A DNA stretch of 54,031 bases from NCBI GenBank assembly GCA_947382875.1, contig CANDBG010000011.1, forward strand, positions 1-54,031, in the 5' to 3' direction. The DNA comes from an uncultured Oscillibacter sp. GTDB taxonomy: Bacteria > Bacillota > Clostridia > Oscillospirales > Oscillospiraceae. The notes beneath the pieces were generated by a model that ran no database searches, was not told where the DNA came from, and saw only the letters and a program-made list of their open reading frames with translations. Positions within the stretch are counted from its first letter, which is position 1; every line of letters begins with the position of its first letter. Both the position numbers and the translations under genes were made by a program. Positions 42,402-50,462 of this stretch are shown piece after piece.

Positions 42402-42776
42402 TTGGTGATTCATGAGTCCGCGGAGGACTACCTGGAATCCATTTTGATTTTACAGGAACAAATCGGTCAGGTACGCTCCATTGACATTGTGAACCGTTTA
42501 GGTTTTTCCAAGCCCAGCGTCAGCATTGCGATGAAGAAGCTGCGGGAAAGCGGATACATCTCCATGGCCGGCGACGGCACCATTACGCTGAATGAAAGCG
42601 GTCTGGAAATTGCCAGCCGGATCTATGGACGCCACAAAACGATTACTAAACTTTTTGAGCTTTTAGGCGTGTCGCCGGAACAGGCCGCGGCAGACGCGTG
42701 TAAAGTGGAACACGATTTGAGCGATGAAACCTTCGGCTGCATTTGCGATTTTATCCGCCGCGGCGGACGCGCATAA
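42402..42776 (+). CDS. DtxR/MntR-family metal-dependent regulator
   Basis: A 124-residue regulator. A winged helix (ESAEDYLESILILQEQ, then NRLGFSKPSVSIAMKKLRESGYI) is followed by the metal-binding and dimer domain (GRHKTITKLFELLGV, ACKVEHDLSDETFGCI). It lacks the C-terminal SH3-like part, as in MntR. It likely represses metal uptake when Fe or Mn is abundant. The start is a TTG with GGAAGGAGG 8 nt upstream; the in-frame ATG at 42327 lies ahead of the promoter -10. No transporter gene is adjacent. Confidence 0.88.
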   Translation: MVIHESAEDYLESILILQEQIGQVRSIDIVNRLGFSKPSVSIAMKKLRESGYISMAGDGTITLNESGLEIASRIYGRHKTITKLFELLGVSPEQAAADACKVEHDLSDETFGCICDFIRRGGRA

Positions 42777-42873
42777 TCCAAAAGATAGGCTTCACAGCAC
42801 ATCTTTTTAACTGTTGTTTTTGCAGATTTCAATTTGGTTCCGGGTTTCCCGTTAAACATATAGGGGGTACACA

Positions 42874-43257
42874 TTGAGAATCGAACATATCGCAATGTTT
42901 GTAAATGATCTCGAAAATGCAAAGGATTTTTTTGTTAAATACTTTCACGCATCGGCCAATACGGGTTACCACAACAAATCCACGAATTTCCGCTCTTATT
43001 TTCTAACCTTCGATAATGGGGCGAGAATTGAGCTGATGAACCATCCTGATATGCAGGATGCGGAAAAGGGGATTCGAAGAACGGGGCTGATTCATATAGC
43101 ATTCAGTGTTGGGTCAAAGGAAAAAGTGGATGAACTTACACAGCGGCTCAAGATTGATGGATATGAAATTTTATCCGGTCCGAGAATAACCGGCGATGGA
43201 TATTATGAAAGCTGCATTGTGGGAGTGGAAGGAAATCAGATAGAAATCACGATTTAG
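42874..43257 (+). CDS. VOC-family (glyoxalase-like) protein
   Basis: A 127-residue vicinal-oxygen-chelate protein with two beta-alpha-beta-beta-beta units (RIEHIAMFVNDLENAKDFF, then GLIHIAFSVGSKEKVDELTQRL and IVGVEGNQIEI). The metal ligands H5, E55, H74 and the C-terminal E123 are plausible. Members include glyoxalase I and antibiotic-binding proteins; the substrate here is unknown. It begins with TTG after GGGGG. It is more AT-rich than its neighbours. Confidence 0.85.
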   Translation: MRIEHIAMFVNDLENAKDFFVKYFHASANTGYHNKSTNFRSYFLTFDNGARIELMNHPDMQDAEKGIRRTGLIHIAFSVGSKEKVDELTQRLKIDGYEILSGPRITGDGYYESCIVGVEGNQIEITI

Positions 43258-43418
43258 AGCTGGACTTTCGCGGCCTCCCTCTGCCCACGAATGTCTGGGA
43301 TGGAAAGGGCGGTCGTTTCCGCCATTCAACGTTGGACAATTTGCATTCGGTTGCAGACCATGAGGAACGGTATTGAAAAAGGGCGGGCGAACACATCGCG
43401 CCTCTGCCGCGTTTTTTG

Positions 43419-43447
43419 TTTACAATTGCGAAAATCTGTGATAGGAT
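43419..43447 (+). promoter_or_regulatory. Sigma-A promoter of the aldo/keto reductase gene
   Basis: TTTACA (43419-43424), a 17-nt spacer and TAGGAT (43442-43447), with a GGAGG site before the ATG at 43482. Confidence 0.65.
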
Positions 43448-43481
43448 GTTTTTGTAAATTGGAAAATGTGGAGGTAAGCAC

Positions 43482-44504
43482 ATGGAAAAAATCAGACTGG
43501 GCCGTACAGAATTGATGGTTACGAAAACCGCGTTCGGCGCGCTTCCGATTCAGCGTATCTCAAAAGAAGACGCCGTGCGTCTCGTTCGCCGCGCTTATGA
43601 CGCAGGCATCAACTATTTTGATACCGCAAATATGTACACCGACAGCGAAGAAAAATTAGGCATTGCCTTCGAGGGCATTCGACAGAATGTGGTGATCTCC
43701 ACAAAAAGCGGCGGCGCAGACCGGAAAACCGTACAGGCGCACATTGAAAACAGTCTGCGAATGCTGAAAACCGATTACATTGATCTGCTCCAATTCCATA
43801 ACCCTGCCAAAGCGCCTGACCCCAAAGACCCGGAAAGTCCCTACGCCGCCGCCCTGGAAATGAAAAAGAAGGGTTACGTCCGTCATATCGGCATTACAAA
43901 CCACCGTCTTCATGTGGCGAAGGAAGCCATTGCGTCCGGCAATTTTGAGACGCTGCAATTCCCCTTCTGCTACCTCGCTACGGACCGTGATATTGAACTG
44001 GTGGAAGCCTGCAAGGCCGCCGATATGGGCTTTATTGCCATGAAAGGACTCTCCGGCGGCATTCTGAATAACGCGGCCGCCTGCTATGCGTTCATGCAGC
44101 AATATGAAAACGTTGTGCCGATTTGGGGCATTCAGCGCGAGGAGGAACTTGATCAGTGGATTCAGCTGACGGAGAAAAATGCTGCCATGACGCCGGAACT
44201 GCAAGCCGTCATTGACGCCGACCGCAAGGAGTTGGCCGGTACGTTCTGCCGCGGCTGCGGCTACTGCCTCCCCTGTGCCGCCGGAATCGAAATCCCTATG
44301 GCCGCACGTATGATTCCTTTGATGAACCGTTCGCCGTATCAGCCGTACTTGTCCGATGAGTGGTATGCAAAAATGCACCGGATTGAAGAATGCATTCACT
44401 GCGACGCCTGCAAAAGCCGCTGTCCCTACGGTCTTGATACCCCCGCGCTTCTGGCTGAAATGCTCAAGGGCTACGACGCATTTTATGCCGCGCATCATTC
44501 CTGA
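43482..44504 (+). CDS. Aldo/keto reductase with C-terminal Fe-S motifs
   Basis: A 340-residue protein. The barrel has the AKR pattern: INYFDTANMYTDSEEKLG, with D and Y of the tetrad, VVISTKSGG for the lysine and DYIDLLQFHNP for the histidine. From residue 256 it adds two cysteine clusters, C256-x2-C259-x2-C262-x2-C265 and C304-x2-C307-x2-C310-x3-C314 (CIHCDACKSRCPYGL), likely [4Fe-4S] sites. This class is common in anaerobes and is annotated as ferredoxin-like AKR; the substrate is unknown. It has its own promoter and GGAGG site. Confidence 0.92.
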   Translation: MEKIRLGRTELMVTKTAFGALPIQRISKEDAVRLVRRAYDAGINYFDTANMYTDSEEKLGIAFEGIRQNVVISTKSGGADRKTVQAHIENSLRMLKTDYIDLLQFHNPAKAPDPKDPESPYAAALEMKKKGYVRHIGITNHRLHVAKEAIASGNFETLQFPFCYLATDRDIELVEACKAADMGFIAMKGLSGGILNNAAACYAFMQQYENVVPIWGIQREEELDQWIQLTEKNAAMTPELQAVIDADRKELAGTFCRGCGYCLPCAAGIEIPMAARMIPLMNRSPYQPYLSDEWYAKMHRIEECIHCDACKSRCPYGLDTPALLAEMLKGYDAFYAAHHS

Positions 44505-44526
44505 TTCTCAGCAAAACGGCAAATTT

Positions 44527-44559
44527 TTCGCGCCTGACGGTTCTGCCGTCAGGCGCGAA
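44527..44559. terminator. Hairpin between converging genes
   Basis: Fourteen-base arms TTCGCGCCTGACGG and CCGTCAGGCGCGAA with a 5-nt loop. There is no clear U tract on either strand, so termination is probable but not certain. Confidence 0.55.
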
Positions 44560-44560
44560 T

Positions 44561-45160
44561 TCATGTTATGACTTCAATCCCAAGTATCGCCGCCACGACC
44601 GCCGCCTGGGTACTGTGTATCTTTGCGCCGCGCAGCTCCCGACATGTTTCTGAAAGAATAATTTTGTCCAGAACGCAATCGGACAAGTCTATCCCTTTCA
44701 GCTCGGACTTGAAGAAGTCTGCGCCGGTGAAGTCCACTTTCGTCAGCTGCATCTTTGTAAAACGCGCCTCTTGAAACGTGGATTCTGCAAAGTCGCTTTC
44801 CGTAATCTCGTCCCGCTCCCAGACGCTGCTGGTAAAGTTTATGTAACGCAGCAGCGCGCCGCTGATTACGCATTCCTTAAAACGGCTTCTGCGAAAATCA
44901 CTGCCGTCACATTTGCTGCCGGTCAGCTGCGACGCCTTCCAGTAGCTTCCGGGAAACCGGCAGAATTGAAAGGCACAATCTGCAAATTTACAGCCGTAAA
45001 ACGCCGCAGAGCTGAAATCGCAGTCTGTAAAAATGCATTTGTGAAAGGTCGTCTTTTGAAACGTCAGCTCGGATAAGTCCAGATCCTCCGCGCGGCTGTG
45101 TTCCAGATGCTGCCCTGTGAGGACCCCTTCTTCCCTCGCGGCGGTCAGAATGTCCGTCAT
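44561..45160 (-). CDS. Pentapeptide repeat protein
   Basis: A 199-residue protein made of pentapeptide repeats of the form A(D/N)LxF from about residue 25 to 175 (LTFQKTTFHKCIFTDCDFS, SDFAESTFQEARFTK, VDFTGADFFKSELKG). Such proteins fold as a right-handed square beta-helix. Some mimic DNA and protect gyrase from quinolones, but most have no known role. The start overlaps the stop of the upstream aldolase gene by 4 nt, so they are co-translated. Confidence 0.9.
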   Translation of the reverse strand: MTDILTAAREEGVLTGQHLEHSRAEDLDLSELTFQKTTFHKCIFTDCDFSSAAFYGCKFADCAFQFCRFPGSYWKASQLTGSKCDGSDFRRSRFKECVISGALLRYINFTSSVWERDEITESDFAESTFQEARFTKMQLTKVDFTGADFFKSELKGIDLSDCVLDKIILSETCRELRGAKIHSTQAAVVAAILGIEVIT

Positions 45161-45927
45161 GCCCGGAATGTGTCTACCATTGCTCGGTATGCGTTGATCA
45201 GCGTCAGCGCGTCCAGACCCATCGTAATGCTGTCAAAGCCTTCTGCCGCCCGCTTTTTCGCGTCCTCTGCGCTGCCGCAGAATATGAACGATAATTTGCC
45301 GTTTTTCCTGCACGCGTCAAGAATCCGCGTCAGCGCCTCTTTCATTGCTTCACTCTCAAATGCCATCGGGCATCCTAACGCGATCGACAGATCAAACGGT
45401 CCTACAAAAATACCGTCCACGCCCTTGATTGCCGTGATTTCCTCTATGTGTTCCAGACATTCCGCCGTTTCACACTGCGGAAGCAGCAGCGTTTCCCGGT
45501 TGCACCGTGCGAAATAGACCTCCGTGCCCTGCTGCGATTCCAAGTCGTAACCCCAGCCGCCGTCCCGCGTGGGACAAAAACCCCGATTCCCAACAGGCTG
45601 AAATTTGGCGTATTCCACCAGCTTCTGCACTTCCTCTACTGTCTTTATCGCCGGGATGATCAGGCCCTTTGCGCCGTAGTCCAGCGACTGCAATACTACG
45701 CTTCGCGTAATTTCGTTGATTCGTACCAGAGGCGTCAGACCTGCCGCGTCCGCCGCCATGATCGACGCCGCGACAACGCCTGGATATGCCATACAATGCT
45801 CTGTATCAATCAACACATAATCCAAGCCGGTCTGCCCCAGACACTCCACCGCCTGTGCGCTGTTTAACTGCGCAAATGTCCCTATGCTCGGTTCCCCTTT
45901 TGCATACTTCTCTAAAATTCGATTCAT
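45157..45927 (-). CDS. HpcH/HpaI-family aldolase
   Basis: A 256-residue class II aldolase of the HpaI type. Motifs are GTFAQLNSAQAVE, DYVLIDTEHC, PLVRINE and the metal-binding IFVGPFDLSIALG with an upstream glutamine/glutamate pair. Enzymes of this family cleave or form 2-keto acids such as 4-hydroxy-2-keto-heptanedioate or 2-keto-3-deoxy-rhamnonate. The natural substrate cannot be told. GAGTC precedes the ATG only weakly (AGGAGTC). It is followed by the pentapeptide gene and preceded by a HAD phosphatase 12 nt upstream. Confidence 0.9.
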   Translation of the reverse strand: MNRILEKYAKGEPSIGTFAQLNSAQAVECLGQTGLDYVLIDTEHCMAYPGVVAASIMAADAAGLTPLVRINEITRSVVLQSLDYGAKGLIIPAIKTVEEVQKLVEYAKFQPVGNRGFCPTRDGGWGYDLESQQGTEVYFARCNRETLLLPQCETAECLEHIEEITAIKGVDGIFVGPFDLSIALGCPMAFESEAMKEALTRILDACRKNGKLSFIFCGSAEDAKKRAAEGFDSITMGLDALTLINAYRAMVDTFRA

Positions 45928-45939
45928 CTTTTTGACTCC

Positions 45940-46581
45940 TCACTTTTCTTTTGTTTGCCACAAAAGTTCTTCAAAACTTTGAATATATACGTCGCAAAAA
46001 TTACGCATCTCTTCTTCGTCCTGCGCGAAATATCGGTCATACACCCCGATCACACGCATCTTCGCGGCCCGCGCTCCGCGACACGCCGACAAGCTGTCGT
46101 CAAATATCGTGCAGTCCTCCGGACGTGCCCCCGCTGCCGCTGCCGCCGCACGCCAGATCTCCGGGTTCTTCTTCTCCATCCCTAATTCTTGCGCAAAAGT
46201 TACCCGGTCGAAATATTTCAATAAACCCAAATGCTCCAGCGCCAGGTGGCAGTGCTCCGGTACGCTGGATGTCACAACAGCCATCGTGCGGCCCTCGGCC
46301 TTGCACTGCTTCAGGTACGCCCGTACGCCCGGCTTTACCCCTACGTGTGCGTAGGCATCCTTTGCCAGCTCCATCCATTCCGCCATGATTTCTTCGCAGG
46401 ATTCCTCCAAATGACAAAATTCTTTCGTAAATTTTGCCGCAAGCGGGAAAATCGTGTGCGATACCCCTTCGTAATAGGCGTGGGTGTACGCGAGACCGCG
46501 CCGCGCCAGAAATTCCCGGTCTACGTTCTTCCATACCCCGTTGGAATCAATCAGCGTGCCGTCCATGTCAAATAAAAACAT
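45940..46581 (-). CDS. HAD-family phosphatase
   Basis: A 213-residue HAD hydrolase of the phosphoglycolate phosphatase-like group. Motif I is FLFDMDGTLIDSNG, motif II is VVTSS, the lysine is in EKKNPEIW and motif IV is IFDDSLSACRGARAAKM. A helical cap covers about 17-90. It could remove phosphate from sugar phosphates. It lies between the 3-methyladenine glycosylase and aldolase genes with 3- and 12-nt gaps, so all four minus-strand genes probably form one operon. Confidence 0.9.
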   Translation of the reverse strand: MFLFDMDGTLIDSNGVWKNVDREFLARRGLAYTHAYYEGVSHTIFPLAAKFTKEFCHLEESCEEIMAEWMELAKDAYAHVGVKPGVRAYLKQCKAEGRTMAVVTSSVPEHCHLALEHLGLLKYFDRVTFAQELGMEKKNPEIWRAAAAAAGARPEDCTIFDDSLSACRGARAAKMRVIGVYDRYFAQDEEEMRNFCDVYIQSFEELLWQTKEK

Positions 46582-46584
46582 GGC

Positions 46585-47202
46585 TTATCCCTCCTTTTCC
46601 AGCCAGAAACGCCAGGGAAAATCTTTCGCTTCCTCTGCGTAGTCCACCCCTATCCGCGGCCCCGTTTTTCTTACCTCTTTCGGCATGGCAGGCATCGTTA
46701 TTCCTATGTCTTCCAGAGAGTCGCACACAAATAATGTGCCGCCGGTTAAGTCCAGACCGTTTTCCGCCTTCGTCAGCGATAACGCACGACACACTTTTCC
46801 CGGCCCGTTCAGAAAATTTTTCTTCCGATACTCCGTCGCCGGCTTGTCCCCGTACCGCAGACGATACATCGTCTCTTCCCCCGCCAGGGGACGGATCCCC
46901 CGGATTAAAACCGCTGCCGGCTCCCCTTCCGGCTCCGTTACAAAGTTCAGACAATTATATATCCCGTATATCAAATATATATACGCATGACCCGGCGGCT
47001 TGTATAAGGTCTCTGTACGTGCTGTCCTGCGGTTGTTGTACGCGTGACATGCTTTGTCACACCGTCCTATATACGCCTCTGTCTCCGTGATGCGTCCCGC
47101 CAGAAGCTCCTCCCCGATTCGACGCACCAGCACTTTGCCTAATAATTGCTGTGCCGCTTCAACCGTATTCTGGTTATAGAATTCCCGCGAAAGCCTTGCC
47201 AT
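46585..47202 (-). CDS. DNA-3-methyladenine glycosylase (AAG type)
   Basis: A 205-residue AAG/MPG-family glycosylase that excises alkylated and deaminated purines. The catalytic glutamate is E42 in TETEAYIG. FYNQNTVEAAQQLLGKVLV, HAYIYLIYGIYNCLNFVT and LNGPGKVCRAL are family stretches. The enzyme is monofunctional and starts base-excision repair. It heads the minus-strand run to 44561. A promoter was not identified between it and the divergent EamA gene, a 131-nt gap. Confidence 0.94.
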   Translation of the reverse strand: MARLSREFYNQNTVEAAQQLLGKVLVRRIGEELLAGRITETEAYIGRCDKACHAYNNRRTARTETLYKPPGHAYIYLIYGIYNCLNFVTEPEGEPAAVLIRGIRPLAGEETMYRLRYGDKPATEYRKKNFLNGPGKVCRALSLTKAENGLDLTGGTLFVCDSLEDIGITMPAMPKEVRKTGPRIGVDYAEEAKDFPWRFWLEKEG

Positions 47203-47333
47203 TTTTTCACCTCAGTGCTAAAATATCTTTTTATGCGGTCAATGTGCCGCCCTGATTTCGCCGTTTTGCGGCTATTGTACCATGAATGATGGCGGGACGC
47301 AACCCTTACCCTCCCGCCAGGAGAGGATGCTTT

Positions 47334-48242
47334 ATGAAAGTAAATCGTGTTCGTCAAAATGTCCTGCCACTCATTACCGCCCTGATCTGGGGCACTGCTT
47401 TCGTCGCCCAGAGCGTCGGCGCAGAGTATATGGGTCCCTTTACTTTTAATACCCTTCGCGCCGTGATCGCTTTCTTTTTTCTGCTCGCTCTTTGTGTTTT
47501 GCGCAGGTCCGTGAGACGGAAAGTTTTGGATGAAACAACGCCCTCCTCCCGTCGGGATTTGTTTATTGGAGGCGCTTGCTGCGGCGGCGCTCTCGCAATT
47601 GCCAGCTTCTTTCAGCAGAAGGGGATTGAAACCACTACCGCCGGTAAAGCCGGTTTTATTACCGCTCTTTATATCGTCCTTGTGCCAGTGATTGGCCTCT
47701 TTCTCCATAAAAGAGTGCCAAAAGCGGTCTGGGGCAGTGTTGTGCTTGCCGTCGGAGGTCTTTATTGCCTCTGTATTAAAGAGGATTTTTCGATTACCAG
47801 CGGCGATTTCTATTTGCTGATCTGCGCCCTATGCTTTGCTGTTCAGATTCTCGTGATCGATTACTTTTCTTGTAAGGTCGATGGTATTGAGCTTTCTTGC
47901 GTCCAGTTTTTCGTTATGTCTGTTATCTCCGCTCTTGGCATGTTCACTGAACAGCTGCCAGCGCCGGAGCTGCTGCTCAATTGTTTGTGGCCGGTGCTTT
48001 ATGTCGGCGTCTTTTCCAGCGGCGTCGCATACACTTTGCAAATCCTGGCACAGAAGGATTCTGACCCGACGGTCGTTTCTTTGCTTATGAGTATGGAGGC
48101 CGTTTTTGCTACCATTTCCGGCGCGATTATCCTGGGCGACCGGATGAGCGGTAAGGAGTATTTTGGCTGCGCACTTATGCTGGCTGCCGTTATTCTGGCC
48201 CAACTCCCGGACCCCAAAGCGAAGGCAGTTGAAGAAACATAA
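47334..48242 (+). CDS. EamA/DMT-family transporter
   Basis: A 302-residue membrane protein with ten helices in two EamA repeats. The first repeat contains ALIWGTAFVAQSVGAEYMGPFTF and the second GVFSSGVAYTLQILAQKDSDPTVVSLLMSMEAVFATISGAIILG. Members export metabolites or amino acids; the substrate is unknown. The ATG at 47334 has AGGAGAGG upstream; an in-frame ATG 16 codons earlier lacks a site. A 427-nt intergenic region follows that holds repeat copy C and the tagA promoter. Confidence 0.92.
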   Translation: MKVNRVRQNVLPLITALIWGTAFVAQSVGAEYMGPFTFNTLRAVIAFFFLLALCVLRRSVRRKVLDETTPSSRRDLFIGGACCGGALAIASFFQQKGIETTTAGKAGFITALYIVLVPVIGLFLHKRVPKAVWGSVVLAVGGLYCLCIKEDFSITSGDFYLLICALCFAVQILVIDYFSCKVDGIELSCVQFFVMSVISALGMFTEQLPAPELLLNCLWPVLYVGVFSSGVAYTLQILAQKDSDPTVVSLLMSMEAVFATISGAIILGDRMSGKEYFGCALMLAAVILAQLPDPKAKAVEET

Positions 48243-48406
48243 AAATGTCTTCCTGCCGGCCCAGACATTCGCAAAAGCGGATACATCGGTTCGCCCCTAC
48301 AATCAAATTTCCGATAGGGACGTTCCCACAGCAACCTGCGTCCCCTTTACGTCCCCATATCTCCGCGTTCCCGCATCCCCACGCACCAGGCCCCCGATAA
48401 ATGCCC

Positions 48407-48600
48407 GCAGCAGCGGCAGTGGAGTTAGACGCAGAGGCAAGTCGATTCGGACCTCTCGTTTCATCTCCACTAGTCCAAAATATTCCACCAGTCCAAACAA
48501 GCGCTCTTTTCTCTTTGGACCGTGAACGGCCCGTTTCTCTTTTCTCTGGCGAGAGAAAAGAGAAATGGGGGGTTTAAAATGCACCAGCCGTGCAAATTGG
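48407..48600 (+). repeat. Dispersed intergenic repeat, copy C
   Basis: About 194 bp matching copies A and B from GCAGCAGCGGCAGTGGAGTT to the palindrome and ATGGGGGG, then it diverges and lacks the GC-rich tail. It lies directly upstream of the tagA-tmk promoter. The stretch 48243-48406 shows no gene. Confidence 0.85.
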
Positions 48601-48607
48601 CTATCTA

Positions 48608-48636
48608 TGGACAAAAGTATATTTTTATGTTATGAT
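48608..48636 (+). promoter_or_regulatory. Sigma-A promoter of tagA-tmk
   Basis: TGGACA (48608-48613), a 17-nt spacer and TATGAT (48631-48636), about 30 nt before the GTG start. Confidence 0.7.
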
Positions 48637-48669
48637 GGGCGGGAATCCTAAGAAAATGGAGGCGGTTTT

Positions 48670-49389
48670 GTGCGAATAGATGTTCTGGGTGTGGGGTTCG
48701 ATAACCTGACGATGACAGAGGCGTTGGACCAGGGGATGTCTTTCCTTGACAGCCCCGGAAGTCATTACGTCGTTACCCCAAACCCTGAAATCGTGGAGCT
48801 GTGCCGTGAAAACCCGGAGGCAAAACAGGCCGTCAATAGCGCGGACCTTGTTCTTCCGGACGGAATCGGCATCATTAAAGGCGCAGCTATACTCGGAACG
48901 CCCCTCCGAGATCGTGTGCCCGGGATTGAATTCGCCGCCGGACTCATGACCCGGATGGCCAAACAAAACCGCTCCCTCTTTCTCCTCGGCGCAAAACCCG
49001 GCGTCGCTGACGCCGCCGCAAAAGTCCTGAAAGAACGCTACTTCGGCCTTAAAATCGCCGGTACGCACGACGGCTACTTCCAGGACGATGCCCCTGTCGT
49101 CGAAGAAATCCGCAGCAGCGGCGCCGATGTCGTTTTCGTCTGCCTTGGCGCACCAAAACAAGAGTTCTGGATGCGGACGCACGGCCCTGCTACCGGTGCG
49201 CACCTCCTCTGCGGCCTCGGCGGAAGCCTGGATGTCTTCGCCGGCAACGTCAAACGCGCTCCCAAATTCTGGTGCGAGCATGGGCTTGAATGGTTCTACC
49301 GTTTGTGTACAAACCCTTCCCGTTTGGGCCGTATGATGAAACTTCCCCTCTTCCTTATCCACGTCAAACAGGAGAAACGTAAAAAATGA
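48670..49389 (+). CDS. tagA: WecG/TagA/CpsF-family glycosyltransferase
   Basis: A 239-residue GT26 enzyme. The family segments are YVVTPNPEIVELCREN, DLVLPDGIGIIKGA, RVPGIEFAAGLM, LLGAKPGVADAA and VFVCLGAPKQEFWM, with an RxxR-like C-terminal basic end. TagA adds ManNAc to the GlcNAc-lipid made by TagO in teichoic acid linkage units, consistent with tagO and mnaA at 28958-31238. Translation starts at GTG 48670 with GGAGG 8 nt upstream. The stop overlaps the tmk start as ATGA. Confidence 0.92.
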   Translation: MRIDVLGVGFDNLTMTEALDQGMSFLDSPGSHYVVTPNPEIVELCRENPEAKQAVNSADLVLPDGIGIIKGAAILGTPLRDRVPGIEFAAGLMTRMAKQNRSLFLLGAKPGVADAAAKVLKERYFGLKIAGTHDGYFQDDAPVVEEIRSSGADVVFVCLGAPKQEFWMRTHGPATGAHLLCGLGGSLDVFAGNVKRAPKFWCEHGLEWFYRLCTNPSRLGRMMKLPLFLIHVKQEKRKK

Positions 49390-50063
49390 ACGGTAAACTC
49401 ATTGTTTTTGAAGGAACCGACGGCTCCGGTAAGGCAACCCAGGCAAAGCGCCTCTTTCAACGCCTGCTTCAGCGCGGCCTCCCTTGCCGCGATATCGATT
49501 TCCCGCGCTACGGCAACCCTTTTGCCGTCCCCGCCGACCACTACCTCCATGGGGCCTTGGGCGATCATCCCGGAGATGTCAACGCTTACGCTTCTTCCGT
49601 CTTCTTCGCCGTCGACCGCTTCGCTTCCTATAAACAGGACTGGGGCGCGCTCTATGAATATGGCGGCATCATTGTTGCAAACCGGTACACTACCTCCAAT
49701 GCCGTCCATCAGGCGTCGAAGCTGCCGGAGGCCGAACGGCAGGAATACCTTGACTGGCTCTTCGATCTCGAATATCATCGCCTCGGGCTTCCAGCGCCCG
49801 ATCTGGTGTTGTACCTCGATATGCCTACCGCCGTCTCTGAAAAAATGCTCCGGCGACGGGAAGAAATTACCGGATCTTCCGCCGATATCCATGAGCAGGA
49901 CAGCGATTACCTCCGCCGCTGCCGCGACGCCGCACGCGAAATTGTACGGCAATATGGCTGGACCGTTGTCGACTGCGCCGACGGTGACGTTCCCCGCTCT
50001 CCCGACGACATTCATCAGGAAGTGGCCGCAATCGCCGCGGACGTTTTAGGCTTGTCCCTCTGA
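49386..50063 (+). CDS. tmk: Thymidylate kinase (dTMP kinase)
   Basis: A 225-residue kinase that makes dTDP from dTMP. The P-loop is FEGTDGSGKATQ (8-19). DFPRYGNPF, FAVDRFASYKQDW and ANRYTTSNAVHQASKLP are motifs of the thymidylate kinase family, in the longer variant found in clostridia and archaea. LDMPTAVSEKMLRRRE is the lid region. It is translationally coupled to tagA and ends at a terminator. Confidence 0.93.
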   Translation: MNGKLIVFEGTDGSGKATQAKRLFQRLLQRGLPCRDIDFPRYGNPFAVPADHYLHGALGDHPGDVNAYASSVFFAVDRFASYKQDWGALYEYGGIIVANRYTTSNAVHQASKLPEAERQEYLDWLFDLEYHRLGLPAPDLVLYLDMPTAVSEKMLRRREEITGSSADIHEQDSDYLRRCRDAAREIVRQYGWTVVDCADGDVPRSPDDIHQEVAAIAADVLGLSL

Positions 50064-50070
50064 CCGCCCG

Positions 50071-50100
50071 AAAAGCGGGACGCTTTTGCGTCCCACTTTT
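50071..50100. terminator. Bidirectional terminator between tmk and the cysteine-rich gene
   Basis: Arms AAAAGCGGGACGC and GCGTCCCACTTTT with a TTTT loop serve both converging genes. The minus strand gives a perfect stem with one G-U pair. Confidence 0.8.
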
Positions 50101-50115
50101 CCCCGCCTGTGACTC

Positions 50116-50337
50116 TTAGCAGCAGGTGTCGTTGCTGCATCCGCAGGAGCAGCCGTTCCCGCAGCCGCAGTTACAGCCGTTTCCACAGCCGCAGTTGTTT
50201 CTGCTGCCGCAGCAGCAACAGCAGCAATTGTTGCTGCCGCTGCTTCCGCAGCCGCTTCCACAGCAGCAGCACAGCAGAATAATAATCAGGACGATCCACA
50301 GGCAGGAGTTTTCGTTGTTACCATTGTTGAACCACAT
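50116..50337 (-). CDS. Cysteine-rich membrane-anchored small protein
   Basis: A 73-residue protein with 22 cysteines, about 30%. It starts MWFNNGNNENS, has one hydrophobic segment (CLWIVLIIILL, 12-22) and then a tail of Cys, Gly, Asn and Ser with runs CCCC and CCCCCC and repeats of the form NGC-x-CGCG. AGAGGTG precedes the ATG at 50337. A CATAAGATA motif 31 nt upstream fits a sigma-K/sigma-E -10. A spore coat or metal-binding role is possible; I do not recognise a family. A shadow frame on the other strand is an artefact of the TGC repeats. Confidence 0.8.
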   Translation of the reverse strand: MWFNNGNNENSCLWIVLIIILLCCCCGSGCGSSGSNNCCCCCCGSRNNCGCGNGCNCGCGNGCSCGCSNDTCC

Positions 50338-50367
50338 AAATATGTCACCTCTCGCTTTGTTGTACCC

Positions 50368-50376
50368 TATCTTATG
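50368..50376 (-). promoter_or_regulatory. Sigma-K-like -10 of the cysteine-rich gene
   Basis: On the minus strand CATAAGATA matches the sigma-K -10 pattern CATA-NNN-TA. The expected start of transcription would be about 23 nt before the ATG. The -35 (AC) is not clear. Confidence 0.45.
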
Positions 50377-50462
50377 CGCCCGGCTTCTCTTTGGAGCCTG
50401 ACCGCTTCCCTGAATCTGATTTCTTTTTTGCGTTCCCCGCATCACACAAGGAGGTTTTCCCC

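Noticed and set aside
50126-50401. Plus-strand frame rich in Leu, Pro and Gln
   Set aside because: It is the complement of the TGC/GGC repeats of the cysteine-rich gene and has no start signal.
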